DNA of 53,161 nucleotides from Saprospira grandis (lineage in GTDB: Bacteria > Bacteroidota > Bacteroidia > Chitinophagales > Saprospiraceae): the NCBI RefSeq assembly GCF_027594745.1, contig NZ_CP110855.1, forward strand, positions 1 through 53,161. The letters run 5' to 3'. The position numbers and the translations under genes were made by a program. Below the pieces are notes generated by a model. It was given only the letters and a program-made list of their open reading frames with translations, was not told the DNA's origin and did no database searches. Positions 15,491 through 24,660 of this stretch are shown here, one piece after another (within the stretch, counting starts at the first letter, position 1; each line of letters opens with the position of its first letter).

Positions 15491-16549
15491 ATGAAAACAA
15501 ATCTTTTTATCCTCAGTATATTGCTTCTTTTTGCGGCCTGTAGAGGACCAAAACCCCAAAACCAAAAAGAAGTCGCGGCTTTTGCCCTAGCGCAATTGGA
15601 TTCGGGCCGCATAGATTGCTTTGCCCCTCATTTTGACTCGATCGAGCAGCGCTGGACCTTCTGCGAGGGCTCGGCTTTGGCCTATTGGGCCGATCATTTT
15701 TATTTGGTTTCGGATAAGTCTTTGCCGCCAAATTTGGGGAGTCCTTTGCTCAAAATGGAGGCTCAATTAGGGGGAAAAGCCCAGTATTTTCCGGTCAATT
15801 ATTTGGCCGAAGTGGAAAAATTGGAAGCCCTGGCCACTGGGCCAAAAGGACTTTGGGCCATGACGGCTTTTGATCGCTTGAAAGATGATGATTGGGCCGG
15901 CTACAACCAACTTTGGTTTTGGAAAAATGGCGAAAAACAGCCCTTTTTAGTGGGCGCAGAAGTGCAAGAAGGTTCTGGACAAAAGGGGAGTTTGGCCCTA
16001 CAAAAGGCCATTAAAGACTATTTGGGCCAACCTTATTTTAAGCTAGAAGGCTTGGCAGAAGGGCCAGGTCAACAGCTGTTTTTGGGCCTGCGGGCCTTGG
16101 GCAAAAGCTATAAAGAATTTGATTATCAGCTGCGTATTTTATCTTTGAAATACGACTATAATGCAGCGGGCATGCCCGTTTTGGACCTCAATATCGAGGA
16201 GCTAGCGCTTGACTTGCCCGCTTGGGCCAAAGACCTCCCTTTGGGACTTTCTTCCTTAGATTATCGAGCAGAGGAACAGGCCTTTTATCTGGCAAGCAGC
16301 ATGGAAGTCGAGGGCCAAGCCCTGAGCAGCTACGTTTGGCGTTTTCCCTACCAAAAAGGGGCAAAAAAGGCCAATTTAGCGGTTTTGCAAGGGGCTAAAA
16401 AACAGCCCTTTAAGGTTCCGCATAAGGCAGAAGGCCTTTGTTTTGGGCCAAAAGGCGAGCTTTACCTCCTTTTTGATGATGATCGGGAGTTGCTCTGGGG
16501 GCGGCAGCCGCATCAATTGGATTATTATCGTTTGCGCTTAGATAAATAG
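15491..16549 (+). CDS. Predicted lipoprotein with beta-propeller-like repeats, function unknown
   Basis: 352 residues. Lipoprotein signal MKTNLFILSILLLFAACRG with the lipidation cysteine at 17, so probably membrane-anchored on the periplasmic or outer-membrane side. The mature part has repeated segments of the form LEGLAEGPGQQLFLGL and HKAEGLCFGPKGELYLLF, resembling blades of esterase-like phytase/DUF3616-type propellers. This is a weak similarity and no catalytic residues are identifiable. The ATG at 15491 directly follows a GC-rich repeat; the longer frame upstream translates the repeat. Convergent with the KilA-N gene, with 7 bp between stops. Confidence 0.8.
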   Translation: MKTNLFILSILLLFAACRGPKPQNQKEVAAFALAQLDSGRIDCFAPHFDSIEQRWTFCEGSALAYWADHFYLVSDKSLPPNLGSPLLKMEAQLGGKAQYFPVNYLAEVEKLEALATGPKGLWAMTAFDRLKDDDWAGYNQLWFWKNGEKQPFLVGAEVQEGSGQKGSLALQKAIKDYLGQPYFKLEGLAEGPGQQLFLGLRALGKSYKEFDYQLRILSLKYDYNAAGMPVLDLNIEELALDLPAWAKDLPLGLSSLDYRAEEQAFYLASSMEVEGQALSSYVWRFPYQKGAKKANLAVLQGAKKQPFKVPHKAEGLCFGPKGELYLLFDDDRELLWGRQPHQLDYYRLRLDK

Positions 16550-16556
16550 TTGATGA

Positions 16557-17402
16557 TTAGTTGCCTAAGCGTTTGGGATCCTCCATTTTTGGCAATGACC
16601 TAGAGGTCAAAAGAGATTGCATTTGTTTGATGGCCGCTTGATTGAGGATATCGGCCCGCTCATCTTGACTCAATTGCATCCGAATCAATTCTGCATTGAC
16701 GGCTTCTAAGTTGGCGAGGACCAATAGCTGTTCGGTGCTTGCATAATCTCTAATATTGCCTTTTAAATCGGGGTTTTGTTGCCGCCAAAACTTAGCTGTT
16801 AGGCCAAAAACGGCCACATTCAAAATATCGGCTTCTCCAGCATAGATAAATCCTTGTCCACTTACTCTAGGTGGAATCAACTCTTCTTTGATGGCATCGG
16901 TATGCACCGTATAATTGACTTTGGTCAGCATACGCTTGAGGTTCCAGCCTAAGGCCTCTTGTTTTTGGGCTTCATCAAGCTGTTTGAGGCGCTGAAACTC
17001 CTTGAAAACATAGAGTTTAAAGGTAGGGCTGAGGTAAGAAAGAAACTCAAAAGCAATATCCTGATGCGCATAGGTCCCACCATAACGTCCTTTTTTAGAG
17101 CGGATGCCAAGCGCGCCCGTTTTCTCAATCCATTCGGTCAAGCTTAGCGTAAAGGTTGGATCGCCAGTCTGATTTTTAATGTTCTCAAATTCGAGTACAT
17201 TAAAATTAGGGTTGTGTAGACTTTCCCAGGCCCCCAAAAAGCTAATGCTGCTTCTATTGCGCAACCAGTTGAGGATCAACTGCCCTGTTTTGGGGTTGAA
17301 TTTGCGTGCAATATCGGTTAGTGAGATAAAATCTTCTTGTTGCTCACGGTATAATCGAATTTCGCTGCCTTGTACTTTAAGTATTCCCTGTTTTTTCGCC
17401 AT
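16557..17402 (-). CDS. KilA-N domain protein
   Basis: 281 residues from ATG 17402. The KilA-N DNA-binding-type domain occupies about 20-140: FISLTDIARKFNPKTGQLI, then FTLSLTEWIEKTGALGI, YGGTYAHQDIAFEFLSYLSP and FKLYVFKEFQRLK. The C-terminal half (about 150-281) is helical with an IYAGEADILNVAVFG segment seen in bacterial KilA-N proteins. KilA-N proteins occur in phages, plasmids and genomic islands; the function is largely unknown and probably involves DNA. The upstream extension to 17450 reads through a terminator hairpin and is not used. Confidence 0.88.
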   Translation of the reverse strand: MAKKQGILKVQGSEIRLYREQQEDFISLTDIARKFNPKTGQLILNWLRNRSSISFLGAWESLHNPNFNVLEFENIKNQTGDPTFTLSLTEWIEKTGALGIRSKKGRYGGTYAHQDIAFEFLSYLSPTFKLYVFKEFQRLKQLDEAQKQEALGWNLKRMLTKVNYTVHTDAIKEELIPPRVSGQGFIYAGEADILNVAVFGLTAKFWRQQNPDLKGNIRDYASTEQLLVLANLEAVNAELIRMQLSQDERADILNQAAIKQMQSLLTSRSLPKMEDPKRLGN

Positions 17403-17412
17403 CTTTATAAAA

Positions 17413-17446
17413 CTAAAAAGCAGTATGGGCAACTCCCATACTGCTT
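17413..17446 (-). terminator. Terminator of the pyrEF transcript
   Basis: Perfect 12-bp stem AAGCAGTATGGG / CCCATACTGCTT; on the minus strand it is followed by TTTTTAGTTT. It lies 36 bp beyond the PyrE-PyrF stop and just before the KilA-N start. Confidence 0.85.
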
Positions 17447-17481
17447 GCATAATAAGTATTTTCTTCCACTTTTTGCTTGTT

Positions 17482-18885
17482 TTACAAGCGCTTCAAATAG
17501 GCTTCCCAACCTACTTTTCGATATTCGGCGGCCTTTTGGGCGGGCTGTTCATCTTGGTAAATTCCTCGGCCCACAATCATCAAATCAATGCCTCTTTTTT
17601 CAAAGGCTTCTTGGGGACTATTGTATTGCTGGCCCAAATTATCAGAGCCACCGCCTAGCTTAATGCCTGGGGTAAACATCAAAAGGCCTGCATCTCTTGG
17701 CCGTTTGTTTTGACTAACCACACCCACAACTACTTCTTGCTGATCTTGGGCAATAGCCAAGGCTTTTTTCATGTACTCTCTGCTAGTTAAGGTATCTACG
17801 GTCGACATTTGGGCGACCACAATCAAGCCCACACTTTTTTCTAGCGCAATTTGCTTTAAGGCCTCTACACTAGAGGCGCCAGCCACCACATGCACGGTAA
17901 TCAAATCGGCCCAATCGGCAATGCAGTAAGGGGCAGCTTTAAATTGTTGTTGAACAATATGCCCAATATCGGCAAATTTGCGGTCCTCAAACAAGAGAAA
18001 GTTATGGCGTTTGGCCAAAGCTTGTAGCTCAACAACCAGCTCTTGATCAAAGTCTTCAATGCTGTCCATATGCGTTTTCAAAACGGCAATATATGGTCCC
18101 ACTTCTTGGGCCAATTGCAGCAACTTAGCTTTGGTTCCTACATCCGCAGAGCAACAAAGGTTGGTTTGCTTTTGCTCCATGATGTCGATCAGGCGCTTGG
18201 TCACTCCGTTTTGCGTATTCACTTTGATGGTCGAGTAGTTGAGGCGGGGAACAGCCTTGCGCTGCAAGCGCAATTGCTCATAACCAATCTGGTTATTTTG
18301 CACAAAGGCCAAGGTCAGATTATACATCTGCTCATCTATGCGATCATGTCGATACAAAATGTCCAAAATCTCCGCAATGGTATAGACCGACAAAGCCTGA
18401 TAACCTTGTTTTTCCAAGGTCGATACGCCCCCTTGCATACGGTCCACAATCGAAATGACATAATCCACTTCCAAGCCTTCAGCCTCAATGACTTCCAAAG
18501 TCTCAATCATCGAGATGCCGCTACTAATGACGTCATCAATAACAACGGCTTTTTGGCCCTCTTCAAAGACGCCTTCCACCATTTTTTTGGTCCCATGTTT
18601 TTTCACTTCCTTGCGCTTGACGATCATCGGTTTGTTGTGCATCATCGACAAGGCCGAGCTGAGCGAAAGGGCTGCATAAGGCACCCCACACAAATGGTCA
18701 AATTCCAAATCTTTGATCAATTCCCAAAGTTGCTCGCTAATTTCTTGCAGCAGTTTGGGGTAGGCCACCACCCGTCTAAAATCCAAATAAAAAGGCGAGG
18801 ACAAGCCGCTCTTTAGCGTAAACTGCCCAAATTGCAATACGCCCAATTCTTCCAATTTCAGTAAAAGCGCTTCTTTCTTTTGCAT
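17482..18885 (-). CDS. pyrE/pyrF: Bifunctional orotate phosphoribosyltransferase / OMP decarboxylase (UMP synthase type)
   Basis: 467-residue fusion catalysing the last two steps of UMP synthesis. The N-terminal OPRT domain (about 1-210) has the PRPP motif VVIDDVISSGIS (114-125) and FTLKSGLSSPFYLDFRR. The C-terminal OMP decarboxylase domain (about 225-467) has the catalytic signature FEDRKFADIG (299-308), VLKTHMDSIEDF and the phosphate-binding end GIDLMIVGRGIY. Domain order (OPRT first) and the DRKFADIG type resemble animal and plant UMP synthase, whereas many bacteria have two separate proteins. pyrD lies upstream on the same strand, separated by composite repeat III. Confidence 0.95.
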   Translation of the reverse strand: MQKKEALLLKLEELGVLQFGQFTLKSGLSSPFYLDFRRVVAYPKLLQEISEQLWELIKDLEFDHLCGVPYAALSLSSALSMMHNKPMIVKRKEVKKHGTKKMVEGVFEEGQKAVVIDDVISSGISMIETLEVIEAEGLEVDYVISIVDRMQGGVSTLEKQGYQALSVYTIAEILDILYRHDRIDEQMYNLTLAFVQNNQIGYEQLRLQRKAVPRLNYSTIKVNTQNGVTKRLIDIMEQKQTNLCCSADVGTKAKLLQLAQEVGPYIAVLKTHMDSIEDFDQELVVELQALAKRHNFLLFEDRKFADIGHIVQQQFKAAPYCIADWADLITVHVVAGASSVEALKQIALEKSVGLIVVAQMSTVDTLTSREYMKKALAIAQDQQEVVVGVVSQNKRPRDAGLLMFTPGIKLGGGSDNLGQQYNSPQEAFEKRGIDLMIVGRGIYQDEQPAQKAAEYRKVGWEAYLKRL

Positions 18886-18922
18886 AGTTTTATTAGTTGT
18901 GATGATGTTGTTTTAATGTTTT

Positions 18923-19401
18923 TTTGGGGCCTCCTGCCTGCGGCAGGCGCTACGCTTTGGGGCTCGCAGGTCTGCTCGGCCCTGCGTCGCCTTCGGCTCC
19001 TTGGTCTGGCCCTTCGGGCTACCCCGCCGCATCGCTAGGCCGCTCATCTTTTGTACAAACTTTTGGCTTACATCGCTGGCCCAAAATCCTAAATCACTGA
19101 TTTACAGCGATTAGCCGAAATAAAGATTCCGTTAAATAAAGAATTAAAGAAATAACGGAATCTTTATTCCTTGCATGCTCCAATTTTGCAGCTAGAGGCG
19201 AGTTCATGAGGGCTTTAGCCCTCATTTCTAAATCATCGCGAAGCGATACCTTTTTGCTGTGGGTTTTAACCCACAGTATCGGCTGAGGGATGGACAGCAG
19301 TGGCCGAAGGCCAGACCCAGCCGCCTTTGGCGGCGCAGGGCCGAGCGAACAGCGAGCTGCGAAACAGCCCGACCCGCCCGCAGGGCGGGGCAGCCCCAAA
19401 C
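18923..19401. repeat. Composite repeat III
   Basis: The 556-bp pyrD-pyrEF gap contains no gene. Forward GC copy 18923-19041 (hairpin CCTGCC-TGC-GGCAGG), the GCTCATCTTTTGTACAAAC linker shared with composite II, the CTGATTTACAGCGATTAG linker shared with I, AT-rich copy 19119-19168, then reverse B-variant GC copy 19196-19401 with ATGAGGGC-TTTA-GCCCTCAT and CTGTGGGTT-TTA-ACCCACAG. Confidence 0.84.
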
Positions 19402-19441
19402 CTTAAAAAAAAAGACCTTCCAGCCAATAGGCAGAACGTCT

Positions 19442-20377
19442 TTAAATAGGAGCGGCGGTCTTCAATTTTCCTCGAAAATCTTCTATCGATTGATAGCCCT
19501 TGGCTTGCATAATGGCCGTTAATTCGGCGCTAATTTGCGCAAAACAACTTGGACCAGTTTTCATCAGATGCGTACCAATTTGTACGGCCTTGGCCCCACA
19601 TAAAATATGCTCAAAAGCATCTTGGCCCGATTTGATGCCGCCCACGGCCACCACCGAAATCTCTGGCCGCAAGAGCAAATAAAACTGCCGAACATTGGCC
19701 AAGGCGGTGGCTTTGATATAATCGCCGCCCAAACCGCCAAAGCCATCTTTGGGCCGAATTAAGGTCTCTTCTTTTTCCCAATCAATGAGCAAACCATTGC
19801 CAATGCTGTTGATGCAGCTCACAAAAGACAAGGAAAACTGATTGAGAATTTGGGCCATTTGCTCAAAATGCAGCAGATCGAAATAGGGCGGTAATTTGAC
19901 CCCCAAAGGCTTGTTGTTTTGGGCAAAAACAGCCGCTAACACTTTTTCGGTTTGCTCAAAATCGTAGGCCGTTTGCGGTTTGCCTGGCAAATTGGGACAA
20001 GACAAATTTAGCTCTATGGCCGCAATATTTTCCTCTTCTTGCATGGCCGCAATCATCTTGAGGTTATCGGCCAAACTCATGCCCGAAAGCGAAACGATAT
20101 AAGGCTTTTGGAAACTGGCCAATTCCTTGGCGGCCGCCAAATAATAAGCATAGCCCTTATTGGGCAAGCCCATAGAGTTGATGCTGCCCCAGGGCGTATC
20201 TACATAGCGAGGAGCGGGATTTCCCGCCCTAGGCGCTAGGGTGGCGCTTTTGGACAAAATAGCGCCCGCCGCAGACTGTCCAAGGGCTTGCAACTCTTCT
20301 AAGCTGCTGCAGGCTGGACCAGAAGCATTGTATATACAGTTGGCTAATTTAATATTCGCTATTTTTGTTTGTAACAT
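19442..20377 (-). CDS. pyrD: Dihydroorotate dehydrogenase, class 1A type
   Basis: 311 residues. FMN-dependent oxidation of dihydroorotate to orotate, which the PyrE-PyrF fusion then uses. Catalytic Cys127 is in IELNLSCPNLPGKPQ. SCPN with PGKPQ, SINSMGLPNKG and CINSIGNGLLID are features of the soluble fumarate-linked class 1A (Lactococcus PyrDA, yeast URA1). There is no N-terminal membrane helix, so it is not the quinone-linked class 2. ATG 20377 was chosen; the TTG at 20386 would add three residues. Divergent from a small secreted-protein gene. Confidence 0.92.
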   Translation of the reverse strand: MLQTKIANIKLANCIYNASGPACSSLEELQALGQSAAGAILSKSATLAPRAGNPAPRYVDTPWGSINSMGLPNKGYAYYLAAAKELASFQKPYIVSLSGMSLADNLKMIAAMQEEENIAAIELNLSCPNLPGKPQTAYDFEQTEKVLAAVFAQNNKPLGVKLPPYFDLLHFEQMAQILNQFSLSFVSCINSIGNGLLIDWEKEETLIRPKDGFGGLGGDYIKATALANVRQFYLLLRPEISVVAVGGIKSGQDAFEHILCGAKAVQIGTHLMKTGPSCFAQISAELTAIMQAKGYQSIEDFRGKLKTAAPI

Positions 20378-20436
20378 TTCTATCAAAGTACGTTAATGGG
20401 TTAGATGATTAAATAACTCAACTAAATATTTAAATT

Positions 20437-20850
20437 ATGAGGATCCTGTTTTTATTTGTGGCTTTTTTGGCAGTCAATAGTGTTTTTGCGCAAACTCAAC
20501 CTACTAACCCAGCAGAAAGAGATCCATCTCAATACAGAATTGCAACTGATGAAGAGCGAGAAGCTTTGGCCAGCCAAGGAATGCAAGTCATTATCAAAAC
20601 AGATGATGGACTACCCGACGACTGGGAATTTGCGGATGAAGCCACTATTGCTAAATTAGTTGAAGCGGGTTATTGGAAAGAAAATGCTTCTACTAAAACA
20701 GGCGCTTGGGCAGATGGACAAGCGGGTTCTATGGAATCTGAAGGAGAGTATACGCTTATCCGCCGCAAAAGTGATCCTAAGCAATACGCTATTGTTTGTC
20801 AAAAAAAGGATGGTGTTTTAGAGATCTGCTGCATTAGAAAATTGTTCTAA
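20437..20850 (+). CDS. Small secreted protein of unknown function
   Basis: 137 residues with a clear signal peptide (MRILFLFVAFLAVNSVFAQ, cleavage probably after FA-Q at 18). The mature part is acidic, with DGLPDDWEFADEATIAKLVEAG and a C-terminal YAIVCQKKDGVLEICCIRKLF containing three cysteines. No family recognised. The frame agrees with neighbouring coding style, and a terminator follows after 12 bp, so the gene is probably real. Convergent with guaA. Confidence 0.72.
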   Translation: MRILFLFVAFLAVNSVFAQTQPTNPAERDPSQYRIATDEEREALASQGMQVIIKTDDGLPDDWEFADEATIAKLVEAGYWKENASTKTGAWADGQAGSMESEGEYTLIRRKSDPKQYAIVCQKKDGVLEICCIRKLF

Positions 20851-20862
20851 ACGATATAAAAT

Positions 20863-20887
20863 AAAGGGCTGTATACACAGCCCTTTT
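20863..20887. terminator. Bidirectional terminator between the small secreted gene and guaA
   Basis: Stem AAAGGGCTGT-ATAC-ACAGCCCTTT with A/T tracts on both sides. It serves both convergent genes. Confidence 0.85.
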
Positions 20888-20891
20888 CTAT

Positions 20892-22424
20892 TTATTCCCA
20901 CTCAATTGTTGCAGGTGGTTTAGAAGTAATATCATAAACAATGCGATTGACCTGCTCCACCTCATTGACAATGCGGTTAGAGATTTTGGCCAAAAGGGGA
21001 AGTGGTAATCTGGACCAATCCGCCGTCATGCCATCTACACTAGAGACCGCTCTTAGGCCCAAAGTATAATGATAGGTTCTTTCGTCGCCCATAACACCTA
21101 CGGTTCGGATGCCTGTGAGTACAGCAAAGTATTGCCAAACCTCTTCCTCTAAATCGGCGGCTTCAATTTCGCTTCGGAAGATATAATCGGCCTCTCTCAA
21201 AATGGCCAATTTGGGTTCTGTTACTTCTCCAATTACTCGAATGGCCAAACCTGGTCCAGGAAAAGGTTGTCTATTAACCAAATAGCTGGGCAAGCCCAAA
21301 GCCGCTCCAACGGTCCGCACCTCATCCTTAAAAAGCAGGCGAAGTGGCTCAATCAACTCTTTAAAATCGACGACATCGGGTAAGCCGCCCACATTATGGT
21401 GAGATTTAATCACGGCAGCATGTCCCGCCCCGCTTTCAATCACATCTGGATAAATCGTTCCTTGGACCAAAAAGTCCACTTCACCGATTTTCTTGGCCTC
21501 ATCTTCAAAAACACGGATAAAGGTCTCGCCAATGCGCTTGCGCTTCTCTTCTGGATCGCTAACGCCAGCCAATTGATTTAAAAATCGCTCTTTAGCATCT
21601 ACACAGATGAGCTGCAAATCCAGCTCTTGGCGAAATAGCTGCTCCACCTGCTCCGCCTCATTTTTACGCAGCAAGCCATTATCTACAAAAATGCAGGTTA
21701 GCTGTTTGCCTACTGCTTTATGGACCAACATGGCCGCTACCGAAGAATCTACGCCTCCAGATAAGGCACAAAGTACTTTCTTATTGCCAATCTTTGCTCG
21801 AATTTCGGCCAAACTGGCCTCAATAAAGTTATCCGTTTGCCAATCGCCTTTTAGGCCCGCCACTTCATAGAGGAAGTTGTGAAGCATTTGCTGGCCAAAG
21901 GCCGTATGCATGACCTCTGGATGATATTGGAAGCCATAAATTTGCTTTTCTTTTTGGGCAAAAGCCGCCACGGGACAATGATCAGTGCTCGCAATGGCTT
22001 CAAAGCCCGCTGGCAGTTCGCTCACTTGATAAGTGTGGCTCATCCAGCAATCAGATTGAGCGGGAACCGACTTGAAAATAGCTGTTGGCTGCACTTGCAG
22101 CTCTTTTTGGCCATATTCTCTAGCCAAGGCTGGCGCTACTTTGCCTCCCGACAAATGGACCAAGAGCTGCGCCCCATAACAAATGCCTAAAATGGGTAAG
22201 CCCAAATCTAAAATAGCGGGATCCATAGAGGGCGCGCCCTCTGCATAAACGACTGCAGGACCACCAGAAAGTACAATGGCTTTGGCTCCTTTGGCCTTGA
22301 CCTCTTCGGCGCTAATTTGGCCCGAAACGACCTCTGAGTAAACCGAGGCCTCTCTTAATCTTCGAGCAATGAGTTGATTGTATTGGGCCCCAAAATCAAG
22401 GACCAGAACGACTTCTTTTTGCAT
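20892..22424 (-). CDS. guaA: GMP synthase (glutamine-hydrolysing)
   Basis: 510 residues. Converts XMP to GMP with ATP and glutamine. The class I glutaminase domain (1 to about 190) has Cys82 in GICYGAQ and the pair His168/Glu170 in YHPEV. The ATP-pyrophosphatase domain has the PP-loop LSGGVDSS (221-228). The dimerisation domain ends in the conserved KPPATIEWE. Length is typical (E. coli 525). It starts 10 bp after guaB on the same strand, so guaBA forms an operon for the two-step conversion IMP to XMP to GMP. Confidence 0.97.
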   Translation of the reverse strand: MQKEVVLVLDFGAQYNQLIARRLREASVYSEVVSGQISAEEVKAKGAKAIVLSGGPAVVYAEGAPSMDPAILDLGLPILGICYGAQLLVHLSGGKVAPALAREYGQKELQVQPTAIFKSVPAQSDCWMSHTYQVSELPAGFEAIASTDHCPVAAFAQKEKQIYGFQYHPEVMHTAFGQQMLHNFLYEVAGLKGDWQTDNFIEASLAEIRAKIGNKKVLCALSGGVDSSVAAMLVHKAVGKQLTCIFVDNGLLRKNEAEQVEQLFRQELDLQLICVDAKERFLNQLAGVSDPEEKRKRIGETFIRVFEDEAKKIGEVDFLVQGTIYPDVIESGAGHAAVIKSHHNVGGLPDVVDFKELIEPLRLLFKDEVRTVGAALGLPSYLVNRQPFPGPGLAIRVIGEVTEPKLAILREADYIFRSEIEAADLEEEVWQYFAVLTGIRTVGVMGDERTYHYTLGLRAVSSVDGMTADWSRLPLPLLAKISNRIVNEVEQVNRIVYDITSKPPATIEWE

Positions 22425-22434
22425 AGTTTTATCT

Positions 22435-23901
22435 TTAAGCGTCTAGGCTATAATTTGGCGCCTCTTTGGTAATTTGAATATCATGTGGATGGCTTTCTTT
22501 GAGGCCAGCATTGGTGATGCGGACAAATTGCGCTTTTTCGCTCAATTCGGCCACCGTTGCCGTGCCTGCATAGCCCATCCCTTGGCGAATCCCGCCCACT
22601 AATTGGAAAATACTGTCTTCTACATAGCCTTTGTAAGCTACTCGACCTTCTACGCCTTCAGGGACCAGTTTTTTGCTGTTTTTTTGCTCATCTTGGAAGT
22701 AGCGGTCTTTGCTGCCTTGTTCCATGGCCGCAATAGAGCCCATTCCTCGATATACTTTGAATTTTCGGCCTTTGTAGAGCTCCATAGCGCCTGGACTCTC
22801 ATCGCAACCCGCAAAAATGCTCCCCATCATACAAGCGCTGGCGCCCATGCCCAAAGCCTTGACCAAATCGCCAGAGTATTTGATTCCCCCATCGGCAATG
22901 ATGGGAATATTATGGGCCTTGGCGGCCTGCGCACAATCGTAAATGGCCGTAATTTGAGGAACACCCACACCCGCTACCACCCGAGTGGTACAGATAGAAC
23001 CAGGGCCAATGCCCACTTTAACGGCATCGGCCCCAGCTTGAATCAGGGCCAACGTTCCCTGAGCAGTCGCTACATTTCCCGCAATGATTTGCAAATCGGG
23101 ATAAGCTTGTTTTAGTGCTTTGATGGTGGCCAAGACCTTGGCCGAATGTCCATGCGCCGTATCTACGGTAACCACATCTACATGCGCTTGGACCAAAGCA
23201 GCGGCCCTTTCCATAGTATCTGCCGAGGTGCCCAAGGCAGCCCCCACTAACAAACGACCTTGCTCATCTTTGGCGGCTTGGGGGTAGCGTTCGGCCTTTT
23301 CAATATCTTTAATTGTGATGAGCCCACCCAAACGGCCTTGCTCATCCACCAAGGGCAATTTCTCTACCCGATGTTGGCGCAAAATAGCCTTAGAGCTTTC
23401 TAAAGTGGTGCCGATAGGAGCCGTAATTAGGCCTTCTTTGGTCATCACTTCGCCAATTTTTTGGTCAAAATTGGTCTCAAAACGCAGATCTCTATTGGTT
23501 AAAATGCCCAAGAGTTTTTTGTTCTCATCACAAATCGGCACGCCCGAAATGCGATATTTCGACATCAAAGCTTCGGCTTCATGCACAAAATGATCGGGAC
23601 TGAGGTAAAATGGATTAGAAATGATGAAGTTCTGCGAGCGCTTTACCCGGTCCACCTCCTCGGCTTGCTGGGCAATGGACATGTTTTTATGAATAATGCC
23701 CAAACCACCTTGACGGGCCATAGCAATGGCCATTCTAGACTCCGTAACGGTATCCATAGCTGCACTAAGCAAAGGAATATTCAATTGGATCTTGGCGGTA
23801 AGTTGAGTCGATAAACTGACTTCTTGCGGAAGGACCTCAGAATAGGCAGGGACGAGCAGAATGTCGTCAAAGGTGAGGCCTGTTTTCAGCAATTTTTCCA
23901 T
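22435..23901 (-). CDS. guaB: IMP dehydrogenase
   Basis: 488 residues, the E. coli length. NAD-dependent oxidation of IMP to XMP, the committed guanine step. A TIM barrel is interrupted by a CBS-pair (about 92-205: ALMSKYRISGVPICDENKKL and ILRQHRVEKLPLVDEQGR). Catalytic Cys304 is in GPGSICTTRVVAGVGVPQ; the flap has KFKVYRGMGSIAAM and GSKDRY. ATG 23901 gives the normal N-terminus MEKLLKTGLTFDDILL; the frame extends 22 codons further but those residues are not family-like. First gene of guaBA. Upstream to 24122 I see no gene and no recognisable riboswitch. Confidence 0.97.
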   Translation of the reverse strand: MEKLLKTGLTFDDILLVPAYSEVLPQEVSLSTQLTAKIQLNIPLLSAAMDTVTESRMAIAMARQGGLGIIHKNMSIAQQAEEVDRVKRSQNFIISNPFYLSPDHFVHEAEALMSKYRISGVPICDENKKLLGILTNRDLRFETNFDQKIGEVMTKEGLITAPIGTTLESSKAILRQHRVEKLPLVDEQGRLGGLITIKDIEKAERYPQAAKDEQGRLLVGAALGTSADTMERAAALVQAHVDVVTVDTAHGHSAKVLATIKALKQAYPDLQIIAGNVATAQGTLALIQAGADAVKVGIGPGSICTTRVVAGVGVPQITAIYDCAQAAKAHNIPIIADGGIKYSGDLVKALGMGASACMMGSIFAGCDESPGAMELYKGRKFKVYRGMGSIAAMEQGSKDRYFQDEQKNSKKLVPEGVEGRVAYKGYVEDSIFQLVGGIRQGMGYAGTATVAELSEKAQFVRITNAGLKESHPHDIQITKEAPNYSLDA

Positions 23902-24122
23902 AGAGATGAGATTAAAAGGGAGGCATGCACTGCCGCTTGTGAAAAAATTGCAAGCAAAAGTAAGCATCTTCTGCTAGAAAAAAGGGGGCTTTTCGGCCCT
24001 AGGCGTTTAACTAATTGTTAATTCAAATTGTGCTCTTGGGTTAGTCTAGCTAATTATCCCTAGTTTTGCAGCTCATTAAAGACTGAGCTCAAACTTATCT
24101 ATTGATTGTCAGTTCTTTATGT

Positions 24123-24607
24123 TTTTGGGGCTGCCCCGCCCTGCGGGCGGGTCGGGCTGTTTCAGGGCTCGCAGGTCTGCTCGGCCCTTCGCAAAAAATG
24201 CGCAGCATTTTTGCTCGGTCTGGCCCTGCGGGCCACCCTTGTCCATCCCTCAGCCGATACTGTGGGTTAAAACCCACAGCAATATGGTATCGCTTCGCGA
24301 TGCCTTATAAATGAGGGTTAAAACCCTCATAAATTGATCTCTTTGGGCGGATGGAAATGAGGACTATTGGCCCCATTGACGGAATAAAGATTCCGTTAAA
24401 TAAAGAATTAAAGATTTAAAGAAATAACGGAATCTTTAATGCTTGCAGGCCAGAGCAGAATGCTAAACCTCTGCCCCAAAGAGGAGCGGCCTAGCGATGT
24501 GCAAGGGTGGCCCGCAGGGCCAGACCGAGCCGCTGAAAGCGGCGAAGGGCCGAGCAGACTTGCGAGCCCTGAAACGTAGCGCCTGCCGCAGGCAGGAGGC
24601 CCCAAAA
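24123..24607. repeat. Composite repeat IV (inverted relative to I-III)
   Basis: The guaB-purM divergent gap. Forward B-variant GC copy 24123-24335 (CCCCGCCC-TGC-GGGCGGG, CTGTGGGTTAAAACCCACAG, ATGAGGGTTAAAACCCTCAT), AT-rich copy 24381-24439, reverse A-variant GC copy 24488-24607. This is the same three-part order as composites I-III read from the other strand, so the whole unit of about 0.5 kb occurs in both orientations. Confidence 0.84.
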
Positions 24608-24660
24608 AAGACAAAAAGTTCTTCCAAAGCCAGATTTTTGAATCATTAAGAAAAAGCAAT

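Noticed and set aside
18043..18816. 257-codon frame opposite the PyrE-PyrF fusion
   Set aside because: Antisense shadow with no recognisable domain; sense frame has full catalytic motifs.
23902..24122. Purine riboswitch upstream of guaB
   Set aside because: I could not find the conserved three-way junction core of purine riboswitches in this leader.
10936..24607. CRISPR array as an explanation for the many repeats
   Set aside because: Copies are dispersed in single gaps in both orientations without regular spacers, and no cas genes are present.
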